From NCBI GenBank assembly GCA_038093515.1, contig JBBPSI010000381.1, forward strand, positions 1 to 17,267: 17,267 nucleotides of DNA. Direction: 5' to 3'. Positions 1-8,598 of this stretch are shown here, piece by piece. The stretch is from Butyriboletus loyo. Taxonomy: Eukaryota > Basidiomycota > Agaricomycetes > Boletales > Boletaceae. The notes under the pieces were generated by a model, which was not told where the DNA came from, ran no database searches, and was given only the letters and a program-made list of their open reading frames with translations. The position numbers were made by a program, and so were the translations under genes. Each line of letters opens with the position of its first letter. Within the stretch, counting starts at the first letter, position 1.

Positions 1-31
1 TGTCTTTAACAAGGAAGGAAGTTGGACTGAC

Positions 32-925
32 CTCGAGGGCGATGAGAGTCGGCTCGATTGTCTCGGTAAAGGCGTCATTGCCCTGAGTGAGGTTTTTTAA
101 GATATCGAGCCAGTTATCGTGACTAGCTTTGTCCAAACAGTCAGATTCGGGGAAAACGAATGTATGCACGAGAAATTTTGCTGAGTCGATGTTCGCCGCG
201 CTTCTCTCGAGGGTCCGTCCTGCGAGAACCATCTGAGGTGTGATAGGAATTCCAGCCACGGAAATAGCGTCATAATTCTTGAGAGTGCTCGGGATATTTA
301 TATCCGATCGAAGACGTGCTTCATCGCGATCCCAAAACGCAAGAGGGCTGAATACAAGACAGTCACTTGTACCTGACTCAAGACAAGGCACCCCCTGTGA
401 CTTGACACGCTCTAATATTCGTCGTTCAAGTTGCAAAGCAGACACTAGCGTTTGGCTGGTCAAAGCACCAGCGTCGTCAGTGGCGTTGCTGTGTACCAGA
501 ATGCGTTCCACTCGAAGGGTGCGGTCGGAGCCGCAGCGTGCGCGGATCAGCTCATCGTCGAGCGTCTGAATGTTAGGTTGACCATGCCAAAAGTCCTGGA
601 GGTCTCGAAGGGCATCACTGCCGAAAGCGACGTAGTCGGCAAGAAATGAATCGACAATATTTGAGGTGGACGCAAGACGCGAATAGGATGGTGTGGACGA
701 GTAAATGGCCAGCGCAGGATATGACAGAGATGTGATGACCACCGCGGACACGAGAATAAGACGAATCTGATGAGTTGCGCAATGTCTGTTCCTCTGTTAG
801 GAAATCTGGCACTGGCAAGCATGCACGGTGAGCTGGACATACATTCCGAAAGACCGCAAAAATGTGTCTGCCAATGTCCGTATCCGTTGACAGGCAATGG
901 CGGTGGACGAGAACAAGCCTGCCAT
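32..925 (-). CDS. SCAP-like sterol-sensing membrane protein, 5' part (partial, two exons seen)
   Basis: Exon 1 is 843-925 (ATG at 925), intron 792-842 (51 nt, GTATGT...AACAGAG), exon 2 is 32-791, which ends at a GTCAGT donor (31-26); the gene continues off the left edge. The phases fit exactly and give 281 codons. Residues 26-36 read FGMNRHCATHQ, followed by a hydrophobic segment (about residues 37-58, ending SYPALAIYSS). This matches the start of SCAP, the escort that carries SREBP from the ER to the Golgi when sterol is low: a short cytosolic N-terminus with an FxxHxxCAxxP/Q-like motif, then TM1 and a large lumenal loop. The loop has two N-glycosylation sequons (NAT, NLT) and a stretch FVFPESDCL that I recall from fungal SCAP-like proteins. 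The sterol-sensing domain (TM2-6) would lie outside the window. Another SSD-family protein cannot be excluded. The ATG was chosen because it opens the frame that splices cleanly into exon 2. Confidence 0.7.
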
Positions 926-1236
926 GTGCAAATAAGGTGTTCGACGGCTGTTCAAGTTGGTGAGAGCATGCTATGGTTGTGGTTGACCGTCACAAGCTTA
1001 ACTACCGGTTGGACATGACTCCTTAATGTATACTCTGCGCATCACGTGATGCCACTTAACCGACTATCTCTTCAAAGTACTCTTTGTCCTGCTTATTTCA
1101 CCCCAGAGGTGCAAAATCTGAATCCATAGGATAGAGAGAGATAAAATATCAGACATGTGGTATATCGTTGTCCCCCAACCATGCTTTCAATTCGACCTTC
1201 AACTACCCTCCCAAAAATCCCACGTCTGAATCATTC
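926..1236 (-). promoter_or_regulatory. Intergenic region, presumed promoter of the SCAP-like gene and 3' flank of the dehydrogenase gene
   Basis: About 310 nt without a supported gene lie between the start of the SCAP-like gene and the stop of the dehydrogenase gene; both read leftward. The only clear site is the perfect palindrome ATCACGTGAT (1041-1050), about 116 nt upstream of the SCAP-like ATG, followed by GCCAC. No convincing TATA box was seen. A short purine-rich run (AGAGAGAGATAAAA) lies near 1132-1145. Confidence 0.45.
1041..1050. promoter_or_regulatory. E-box palindrome ATCACGTGAT upstream of the SCAP-like gene
   Basis: A perfect 10-bp palindrome centred on CACGTG. SREBP-type bHLH factors, which have a tyrosine in the basic region, are known to bind both ATCACGTGA E-boxes and ATCACNCCAC sterol elements. 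The placement ahead of a SCAP-like gene is suggestive only; many fungal bHLH proteins bind CACGTG. Confidence 0.4.
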
Positions 1237-2481
1237 TCATCTCCGCGAAGCTTGCGAAAGTTGTACCAGGCCGTGGAATCGCGTACGGTAGCTATCTGCG
1301 TAAAGCAGGATGACAAGCCCACTGACAAAGTCCCTGAACAACCGGACCGTGTCAGAATCGATTCTGACAAGTAATAGAAAATCCGAACCAGCTTCGCACT
1401 AATGAGCGGATGGGATAATCAAGAACCTTCGGAATGGATGTCTGAATGAGAGATGGCCATCTGTCCATCACGATTGCCTTTGCATTCGTAAGAGCGCGAA
1501 GACCCTCGGGACCACCTGCCCTAGACAGTCAGAAATGCTACCCCATCCACACAGATTGCACCGACTCACCAAAGCGCCCATAACCACTCCCTTTCGTGCC
1601 CCCGAATGGAAGATCCTGGCTGTAAAGCAAAATTCATCTAAATGCCAATTTGAAACGACGGTTCGTCGACGTACTTCAACTGTGCATAATCATCAGAAAC
1701 ATTGATCGGTAATCAGTGATTGAAACTCACGTAGAACACTCCGAAATCGTTGATGGAGACCATTCCACATTCCAACTCTCGAGCAACTTCTAAGCAGAGG
1801 TCTTGGTGTGGTCCGAAAACACTGGCTCCAAGACCGTATTTGGTACCGTTAGCGATCTTGATTGCTTCTTCAATATCATCATAGCGGATAAGCAAGGCAA
1901 TTGGCGCAAATACTGAGTCAATTGTTAGTGTGGGGAATACACTCGAGCGATGAGCTCACGTTCTGTTTGCGCAATATTTGACTTGGGGTCGACATCACCG
2001 AGTACCGTTGCCGTAAAGTACGCGTTGCCAGCTGAAGAAGGATGGAGATACGTCTTCCCACCAACATCCATTTGAGCACCTGCTTCGTGAGCTTCGAAAA
2101 TCAAGTTTTCGAGTGCGTCGAAGCGGTCATTCGTAATCATGCATCCGCAATCGACCGTATTGATGAATCCTTCTCTCGATGGTGCCAAAACGGAACCAAC
2201 GCGCAACTTTTTGGCTCGCTCCGTCAAAATTTCGTAGAGTTCGTCATACTGCTGAGAGTGTACGATCAAGCGCTCAATACCGATGCAATTCTGACCAGCA
2301 TTTTGGCTGACGAGGATCAAAAGAGAGATTAACGGGGCACAAGCGATCGAACTCACAAAATGCCACGCATCCAGATACTTGCCCACTTCTGGATGTCTGT
2401 GTCAGGGAGAATGATAGCCGGATCTTTGCCACCCAATTCTAGCGTTACAGGGGTAAGATGTTCTGTTGCAGCCATAGCTAC
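1237..2481 (-). pseudogene. Aldehyde dehydrogenase (MSC7-like), C-terminal part; N-terminal half lost at a retrotransposon junction
   Basis: Seven exons join in one frame of 311 codons including the TGA at 1237-1239: 2357-2481, 1960-2306, 1731-1912, 1675-1679, 1570-1619, 1389-1515 and 1237-1333. All six introns (47-55 nt) have GT-AG ends. The product shows ALDH signatures in order: ELGGKDPAI (general base Glu), GQNCIGIER (catalytic Cys), AQTELFAPI (the cofactor-region Glu followed by F.P), ANGTKYGLGASVFG, and LNQDLPFGG...GSGYGRFGG. The tail contains a hydrophobic stretch (DFVSGLVILLYAD), as in fungal MSC7-type dehydrogenases that oxidise aldehydes to acids with NAD(P). Homology stops at a Val codon (2479-2481), where LTR sequence begins, so the Rossmann N-terminal half, start codon and promoter are absent. 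No in-frame stop or frameshift is seen in what remains. Family assignment is firm; the MSC7 subfamily is an inference. Confidence 0.85.
1675..1679 (-). other. Five-nucleotide micro-exon (TTGAA) of the aldehyde dehydrogenase gene
   Basis: On the minus strand, intron 1680-1730 ends in CACAG, TTGAA follows, then GTACGT opens the intron 1620-1674, which ends in TTTACAG. Only inclusion of these 5 nt keeps the frame and gives the family-typical FY-LNQ-DLPFGG. Skipping it would put the downstream exon out of frame. Confidence 0.75.
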
Positions 2482-2571
2482 CTAGCCTTCTGCTAGTTCC
2501 CTTTGAACGGTAACAACCGTTCCAGATTAGTCATCCCTTCCTGCGCATGGATGCACTTTCCCTCATACTCC

Positions 2572-2591
2572 GGAAGCTTCTAGAGTATTCC
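2572..2591. promoter_or_regulatory. Heat-shock-type element in the Gypsy-1 5' LTR
   Basis: GGAAG-CTTCT-AGAGT-ATTCC, four contiguous units, identical to the 3' LTR copy except for the first base. It lies about 65 nt upstream of the palindrome/TATA block. Confidence 0.55.
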
Positions 2592-2634
2592 GTCCTCATT
2601 TGTATCTTTGCTCGCACGACCCGATTGGGAGCAT

Positions 2635-2665
2635 GGTCTGTGCGCAGACCCCACCAGTATATAAA
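2635..2665 (+). promoter_or_regulatory. Gypsy-1 5' LTR core promoter: near-palindrome plus TATA box
   Basis: GGTCTGTGCGCAGACC (2635-2650) is a palindrome with one mismatched pair, followed after 7 nt by TATATAAA (2658-2665). The same arrangement occurs in the 3' LTR. Confidence 0.6.
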
Positions 2666-2852
2666 CCCAGTAGTTATACACTTGTAACTTATCTAGTTCT
2701 ACGCAGCAATCTGCTAGCAATTAGTTCACTTCCAGACTCTTAGTGTGCGCACTAAGACATAGTCTGAGACTTCGCCCAGAATCGTCTCTTGAGTCTCGAG
2801 GCCACTCCAGAGTGCCTCCTTGCTGTTCTGATTGTTAGCGCCCAGCGTAACA

Positions 2853-3077
2853 TTGTCCAACCGAAGGGACCCCAATGCCATGGACGTGGATGCCATCTGA
2901 CTTACTCCTGTGCAATGTGTGGAGTACATGAAGCAGAACAAGTGCTTCATATGCCACCAAGTCGGCTGTCGTTCTACAAACCATCCCCGCCCCCCACACA
3001 CAGAACTCCCGAGGACTGCCTCCTTGTCCCCCTCGCAACCCTCAGTGCACATGCGCCGCCATCGTCACACCCCCTGA
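2853..3077 (+). pseudogene. gag: Gypsy-1 gag remnant (C-terminal part with zinc knuckle)
   Basis: Immediately after the LTR end, frame starting at 2874 reads NAMDVDAI, then TGA (2898-2900, a further CGA-type position), then LTPVQCVEYMKQNKCFICHQ. The cysteine cluster begins at 2943 and has a C-x2-C-x4-C-x4-H order, not the usual C-x2-C-x4-H-x4-C. This resembles the nucleocapsid end of basidiomycete Gypsy Gag. The matrix/capsid part, leader and primer-binding site are missing, so a deletion fused the LTR to the gag tail. The frame closes at TGA 3075-3077, and pol lies in the +1 frame relative to it; whether that is programmed or an indel cannot be told. Confidence 0.65.
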
Positions 3078-3114
3078 ACCCAAGCCCTCCCCACTCATCG
3101 ACTACCTGTCTGAG

Positions 3115-6100
3115 TTGAAGGGTCAAGGCACCCAGCAGGATGACGTCCTGAACGTGCTTAAGGCATGTTTCAATGAAGATGAAGAAAGGCTGCCCGTCGC
3201 AGCAACCAAAGTGGCCAAAGGATTTTTAGAAGAGAGGGAAGTTTCGACATCTTCTCTTCTCCATACTCTTGCCCCTGTAGTTTTATCAAACCCACATGCG
3301 CAATCAATTCGAGTTCCCATGTCAATTTTCATGCATGAAGGAGGTCAAATTGTTGACACATTTGCCCTGGTAGACAGCGGTGCAAGCGGATGCTTCATAG
3401 ATCGCGATCTAGTGAAGCGAAAGAAATTGCCAATGGAATGGCTACCCAAGCCACTCAGTGCTCAGAATGTGGACGGGTCAAACAACCAAGGAGGAGTCAT
3501 ACGACACAAGCTCACCATCTCCATCAGGATTGGAGAAACCAAGGAAGAACGGAGCTTTCTAGTCCTCAACATCGGCAAAGAAAATATGATTCTAGGCCTA
3601 CCGTGGTTAAGAGAAGCAAACCTGGTAATAGATTGGGCCACTGGCCACATCGATCTCCCGGATCAAATAAAAAAGCCCCAACATGACTCTCCTTGGGCAA
3701 TCGCACAGCATTACCTCGTACGGTACCTGGACTTGGACCCAGACTCCAAGATCGCCAAGCTCTGGAAGAAGCGAGTAGATGCTTCAGCATGGGAGGCTTA
3801 CCCTGTTAGAAAAGCAACCATTGCCACCAAGATTGCTGCTCAAACTGTCAAGGAGAAAGCAGTTCTCCCAACCCCGTTCAAGTCCTTCACAGACATTTTC
3901 GACAAGAAAAACACTGAGGAACTACCCCCATCCAAGTCATTCGACCATGCCATTGACCTAGACAAAGACTTCATCCCAAAAGTCACCAAGGTCTACCCTC
4001 TGAACCCGAAGGAATCAGAAGCATGCAAGGCGTTCGTCGAAGAACACCTCAAGTCTGGGAAGATCACCCCTTCCAAGTCTCCTCAAGCCGCCCCCTTCTT
4101 CTTTGTATCAAAGAAGGATGGCTCGTTATGCCCTTGCCAGGACTATTGATACCTAAACTCGCACACTGTCAAGAACGCCTACCCCCTCCCTCTCATCTCT
4201 GACCTTGTTGATCGTCTCAAAGGCTCAAAAATCTTCACGAAGATGGATATCCACTGGGGATACAACAATGTCCTTATCAAACCAAACAACTGCTGGAAGG
4301 CGGCGTTCATCACCCCCCAAGGATTGTTCGAACCAATGGTGATGTTCTTTGGACTCTGCAACTCCCCCACTACGTTCCAGGCGTTGATGGACCACATCTT
4401 TGGTGATCTCATGGCCAAAGGATGGTTGATCATCTACATGGACAACCTCTTGATCCATTCTGCCACCTCTGCCAAACATGAGGCTCAAACGATCCGTGTC
4501 TTGGAGAGACTCCAAGAGCACAAACTTTTCCTCAAACTCGAAAAGTGTTCATTCGACGCAGAAGAAGTGGAGTACCTCGAAATGATGGTCTGAGAAGGGC
4601 AGGTCAAGATGGACCCCACCAAGTTGAAGGTGATTCATGAGTGGAACCCTCCCACCTCAGTAAAGGCAGTCAGATCCTTCATTGGATTCTGCAATTTCTA
4701 CTGAAGGTTTATACAAGACTTCTCCCACATCACGAAGCCACTACATGACTTGACTAAGAAAAACTCCCCCTGGGCTTGGACCCCTGCCTGTGAAGCTGCA
4801 TTCCAGGCAATCAAACAGTCGTTCTTGAGGCAACCTGTCCTCTCTATGCCTGATGTCACGAAGCTGTTTGCTGTCATGACAGATGCCTCCCTCACTGCTA
4901 CTGGAGCAGTCCTCATGCAAAAGGATGTTAACAGTGATCTACATCCTTGTGCCTACTTGTCCAAGACGCTCTTCCCGGCTGAGCGCAATTACGATATCTA
5001 TGATCGCGAGCTGCTCATGGTCATCTACACCCTGGAAGAGTGGCGCCATTATCTTTGAGGAACGGGTCATCAGGTGGAGGTTCTCACCGACCATAAGAAC
5101 CTCACCTACTTCCACCAACCAAACAAGCTGTCTCACCAGCAAGCACACTGGCTGATGTTTTTGCAGGATTTCAACCTGCATTTCGACCACATTCCCAGTA
5201 CTCAGATGGGCCCTGCTGATGCCCTGTCCTGATGAGATGACATCGACACCTCCACCGACAACCAGGAAGTCACTCTCCTTCCCGAAAGCCTGTTCGCCAG
5301 GAAAATTGACTTAGCCCTTGTGGAAAAGATTGCCACTTCCTCCCCCACTGACCCCATGATCAAGCGCTGCATGCAGGCTCTTTATGAAGACTCTCCCCTC
5401 TTCCCCAAGATGAATGCTGGGGATTGGGATTTCAATGGCAAAGAACTGTACTTCTGGAAGAAGCATTACATCCCGGAGGCGGCTTGCGTCGATCTCATCC
5501 AGTCCCTACATGAGAGTCCTGCTGGAGGTCACGGTGGAATCTTCCGCACCCAGAACCTGGTGCAAAGGGATTATTGGTGGCCAGGCATGGCTAATCTTGT
5601 CCATTGATTCATCGCTGGTTGTGCCATTTGCCAGGCACATAAGGTTAATACCCATCCCACCATTCCCCCTCTTACCCCTCTGGCCAGTGTCGCCTCTTGC
5701 CCTTTCGAACAGGTCTCCGTCGACCTCATCACTGGCCTTCCCCCCTCTTTAGGATTTGATTCTGTCATGGTCGTGGTAGACCATGGGCTTATGAAGGGGG
5801 TAATTTATTCCCCTTGCAACAAAGACATCGACGCAGCAGGAGTTGCCAAGTTGTTTTTCAAGACAGTCTTCCTTCAATTTGGCCTTCACTCTTGCTGCAT
5901 CTCCGACAGAGGCCCTCAGTTTGTGTCTGCCTTTGCCAGAGAACTTGCAAGGCTCCTCAATTACAATCTCGCCCTCTCCTCTGCATATCACCCCCAGACT
6001 GATGGAGAAACAGAGTGCATCAACCAAGAGCTAGAGACTTATCTAAGGATTTTCTGCGACGGTCACCCAGAACGATGGGCTGAACTACTTCCTATGGCCG

Positions 6101-6181
6101 AGTTTTCCCACAACTCAATGACCCATTCTTCGACCAACGTAACCCCCTTCTCATTGATGGTCGGATATGAGCTGAGGTCTT
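3115..6181 (+). pseudogene. pol: Gypsy-1 pol, main part: protease, reverse transcriptase, RNase H, integrase
   Basis: One frame runs through, open upstream to at least 2944 with no clear start. Domains: aspartic protease with LVDSGASGCFID (Asp at 3373-3375) and ILGLPWL flap-end motif; RT with FFFVSKKDGSL, KIFTKMDIHWGYNN, FFGLCNSPTTFQ and IIYMDNLLIHS (4432-4464); RNase H with MTDASLTATGAVL, SKTLFPAERNYDIYDREL and LTDHKNLTYF; integrase with an HHCC zinc finger (HESPAGGHGG...GCAICQ) and a DDE core (VSVDLITGLP, ISDRGPQF, HPQTDGETE). TGA stops lie at 4147, 4591, 4702, 5056, 5230, 5233 and 5605 (first base). All fall where relatives tend to have Arg, or where CGA would fit; no TAA or TAG occurs. 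The RT active site is YMDN instead of YMDD, a GAC-to-AAC change also explained by CpG decay on the other strand. The gene is cut at 6181 by a solo LTR and resumes at 6708. Confidence 0.9.
6177..6181. repeat. Target-site duplication GTCTT, left copy
   Basis: The identical GTCTT is found at 6703-6707, directly after the LTR. The 5-bp length is usual for Ty3/Gypsy integration. Confidence 0.9.
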
Positions 6182-6702
6182 TGTTATAATCATAACAGTT
6201 TATTCGTACACTTCATACACTTTCTAATTCGGACTTAGTCGTTTTCAACTTCAAAGGTCACGTGACATAGTGCACGTGATCGTGGGAACTTACATGTGAT
6301 CCATTGCTGACTAAGCATATGATGTCATGGCCTAGACTAGGCCTAGACTCTGTGACGTCACAACACATGTATTTAATCTCCGTTTACTTCTCTTCTTTTT
6401 GATCCCCGCGCCTCGTGTGGTTAATCACCGTTGCACTTCTCTTCTTTAATCTATCCATGTATAGTATTTCCTCACACGCACAGCATGGTCTGTGCGCATC
6501 CTTGTACAATATAAAAGGGCTCGTGGTTAGACTAGGATTCCCTAGTTTTAACCACTTGTCTATTCGCTGGCAACAGTTGAGGATTAAGTTGAAGCTCCTT
6601 GATTCCATCTTGCCAGGTCTTTGTGTAGACCTGCAACTGTAGTGGGACCTCGTGTGAAAGGGTACTACATGCTAGCATTCGACTGCGCGTTGCCTCGCAA
6701 CA
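6182..6702 (+). repeat. Solo LTR of the Gypsy-2 family inserted in the Gypsy-1 integrase
   Basis: Starts TGTTATAATCATAACA and ends CTCGCAACA (TG...CA). It is flanked by a perfect 5-bp target duplication GTCTT (6177-6181 and 6703-6707). Removing the LTR and one repeat restores the integrase frame (GYELRS-YPPIRKTFLP). It is similar over most of its length to the LTR at 13703-14186, including the E-box pair, TGACGTCA, the GCACAG/CTGTGC palindrome, ATATAAAAGGGCTCGTGGTT and the segment GCTGGCAACAGTTGAG. With a single LTR and no internal sequence, it is the product of LTR-LTR recombination. Confidence 0.92.
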
Positions 6703-6707
6703 GTCTT

Positions 6708-7297
6708 ATCCTCCAATCAGAAAGACTTTCCTCCCCACTCTCGAATCCAGACTCTTGGAACTAACAGGAGCCTGAACAGAGGCTCTAGAAGCCCATGAGA
6801 AGGCATGACGACTAATGAAAGAACGGATCTCATCCAAATTCCACCCGTGGAAGATAGGGGATAAGGTTTGGCTCGAAGGGCACAACCTGAGACTCAGGTA
6901 CCCATCAAAGAAGCTCGCCCCTAGACAGGAAGGCCCATTTGAAATTGCACAGGTGGTCTCTCCTGTGGCGTATAGGCTCTGATTGCCACCGATCTGGAAG
7001 ATCCACAATGTCTTCCACACGTCGCTTCTAACTCCTTATTGTGAAACAGTGGAACATGGCCCGAATTTCACAAACCCTCCTCCAGAAGAAATAGAGGGAG
7101 ATGAAGAATACAAGATCGATTGGATCTTGTCCCATCATGGCTCCAAGGGATGCTGCCAGTTCCTGGTGTCCTGGAAGGGATATTCCACAGCAGAAAATAC
7201 CTGGGAGCCAAATGGGAACCTGGTCCATGCACAGGCCTTGCTCAAGGCTTATAAACTGTGCCATCCAAAAGATTTCCCCTCTCCATCTTCCCAGTAA
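6708..7297 (+). pseudogene. pol: Gypsy-1 pol, 3' part: integrase C-terminus (GPF region) and chromodomain
   Basis: Continues the integrase frame beyond the solo LTR. The integrase C-terminal module reads WKIGDKVWLEGHNLRLRYPS...KLAPRQEGPFEI, ending in IWKIHNVFHTSLLTPY. A chromodomain follows (about 7100-7260: IDWILSHHGSKGCCQFLVSWKGYSTAENTWEP, split here as IDWILSHHG, QFLVSWKGY and ENTWEP). Chromodomains in this clade steer integration toward marked chromatin. Three TGA stops (first bases 6773, 6806, 6980) again fit former CGA. The authentic stop appears to be TAA at 7295-7297, immediately followed by the ATG of the next ORF in the same frame. Confidence 0.88.
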
Positions 7298-8560
7298 ATG
7301 ACAAAGATGGCTATTCCTGCCACTGAAAACACTTCCGCCGAAAACACCGCTCCTCTTCCGCCTCAGCCTCCTGTCTGTTCATCTCGTCTCCCAGTTTCCT
7401 CCCACTGCGTCCTCTACGCTGCCATCCTAGAAAATCCTGTTGCCATGTACACGCTCAAGCAGCGCATGGACTTCACTGGGGACTATGTCCTCCGTACGCT
7501 CGCTTCTCTCTACCGTTCCTATGCTCTCGCCTGCACTGTTCACACCCGTCTCTGCCCAGACAACCAACCTCCCATCTATGCCACCGCCCTCGAGTCGTCC
7601 TTGATGGAAGATCAGGGGTACACCCTGGACATCCTCCATGCAGAAGGGTTTGGTTATGTGGTGGACCAGCTATTGCCAGGTATTCTGGCCCCCGTCCTTT
7701 GTCCCATCCTCATGGCTCTCGCTCCTAGGGAGCGACAGTTCTACCTCCACTCTGCCGACTGCATTGGCTATCTCCGCCCCATGGCTCGCAGCCCCAATCC
7801 AGTACCTCGTCCTTCCCCAGCAAGATCTCCTTCGCCTATACCTGTCCCAGCGCCACCCGCCCAGGAGTCTCCTGCAACCACGTTGGTAGTGGACTCTTCC
7901 TGTGAGACCACCAGGGAATCCCTTGATTCCTTTCAGACCGACATCGACAAGCCCCAGGTTGCTTGTCGACACTCCCCCTTACTGCCTTGTACAGTGCATC
8001 GCCAACCTCGCCAGGCACTTCTCCAGGTTGGAGCTATCCCCAGGTCAGTCACCCTCACCACCACAGGAAGGAGGATCACCAATAGAGCCATCCGCTCCGT
8101 CACCCCCCAACCGTCGACTCAACAAGGAACCCCAGCCATCCAGCTTATCCCCAGGGTCTCCTCCCTCCTCGCCGCAGCTGGTAGCTCTAATGACTCCTCG
8201 TATGGACCCCTGCCTCCCTACCTTGCCAGTCGGGGCACTTGTGATTCCCCTATCGTCCTGGATGACAGATCCCCAGCTGCCAGCCCACACCCTACTAGAC
8301 CTCGCCTCATCCACCCACAACTTTGCTTTGAATGTGGCACTGTCGGTCACTTCCGCAAGGACTGTCCTGACTACACCTGCCCCTTCTGTCATCGCATCAC
8401 CCCTGGTCATCTACAGGAGTTTTGCCCAGAGCGTATCTACGGCCTATGCGGTGCCATTGGCCACATCGTCGCCAACTGCTCCTTCCATGAGGACGTCTGG
8501 GGAGATGTCAGTGCTGACGACGCTTACAATGACAACATCAACGAGGGAGCGTCTCAGTGA
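7298..8560 (+). CDS. Extra 3' ORF of Gypsy-1: Pro/Ser-rich protein with three C-terminal zinc knuckles
   Basis: An open frame of 420 codons lies between pol and the polypurine tract, a position where most Ty3/Gypsy elements carry nothing. The N-terminal ~140 residues after a short tail look globular (VLYAAILENPVAMYTLKQRM ... YVVDQLLPGILAP). A long Pro/Ser-rich linker follows (about 170-335), then a zinc-knuckle cluster: C343-x2-C346-x4-H351-x4-C356; C361-x2-C364-x6-H371-x4-C376 (wider than canonical); and Y381-x2-C384-x4-H389-x4-C394, whose first Cys is Tyr. Acidic residues follow. Such knuckles bind single-stranded nucleic acid, so a nucleocapsid or RNA-chaperone role is plausible, but it is an inference. 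I recall similar multi-knuckle ORFs in Agaricomycete elements. ATG 7298 directly follows the pol stop TAA, in frame, so reinitiation or readthrough could express it. It has no stop codon although its neighbour pol has ten. Confidence 0.8.
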   Translation: MTKMAIPATENTSAENTAPLPPQPPVCSSRLPVSSHCVLYAAILENPVAMYTLKQRMDFTGDYVLRTLASLYRSYALACTVHTRLCPDNQPPIYATALESSLMEDQGYTLDILHAEGFGYVVDQLLPGILAPVLCPILMALAPRERQFYLHSADCIGYLRPMARSPNPVPRPSPARSPSPIPVPAPPAQESPATTLVVDSSCETTRESLDSFQTDIDKPQVACRHSPLLPCTVHRQPRQALLQVGAIPRSVTLTTTGRRITNRAIRSVTPQPSTQQGTPAIQLIPRVSSLLAAAGSSNDSSYGPLPPYLASRGTCDSPIVLDDRSPAASPHPTRPRLIHPQLCFECGTVGHFRKDCPDYTCPFCHRITPGHLQEFCPERIYGLCGAIGHIVANCSFHEDVWGDVSADDAYNDNINEGASQ

Positions 8561-8576
8561 AGGAACAATACAGGTA

Positions 8577-8595
8577 GTGGAGTCGGTGTCTCCAC
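8577..8595 (+). other. Short hairpin just upstream of the Gypsy-1 polypurine tract
   Basis: GTGGAG (8577-8582) and CTCCAC (8590-8595) pair perfectly around a 7-nt loop, in the gap between the extra ORF and the polypurine tract. Function unknown; it may be chance. Confidence 0.35.
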
Positions 8596-8598
8596 TCT

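Larger units (their letters stand above)
2482..2852 (+). repeat. Gypsy-1 5' LTR, lacking its first ~70 bp
   Basis: Aligns to the 3' LTR (8612-9039) from the CCTAGC...GCTAGTTCCCTTTGAACGG region onward and ends in the same GCGCCCAGCGTAACA. The opening TGTTACGG of the 3' copy is missing; dehydrogenase coding sequence directly abuts the truncated LTR. It keeps the GAAGCTTCTAGAGTATTCC block (2573-2591), the palindrome at 2635-2650 and a TATA box (TATATAAA, 2658-2665). The two LTRs differ at many positions, which marks an old insertion. Confidence 0.85.

Noticed and set aside
279..649. Two plus-strand ORFs near the left end
   Set aside because: They lie antisense to exon 2 of the SCAP-like gene, have no recognisable features, and are shadows of that exon.
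1168..1374. 68-codon plus-strand ORF between the two host genes
   Set aside because: It overlaps the last exon and intron of the dehydrogenase on the other strand, where splicing and protein similarity agree.
2042..2332. 96-codon plus-strand ORF
   Set aside because: Antisense to the exon holding the dehydrogenase catalytic Cys; no independent evidence.
2726..3052. Minus-strand and third-frame ORFs across the LTR/gag remnant
   Set aside because: They span the LTR boundary and conflict with the gag frame that shows the DPNAMDVD-like and cysteine motifs.
4147..5607. TGA read as Arg or another amino acid (recoded stops) in Gypsy-1 pol
   Set aside because: Host genes here and Gypsy-2 use standard codons and the dehydrogenase and SCAP-like frames contain no internal TGA; the RT active site is also mutated. 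Mutational decay explains the pattern more simply.
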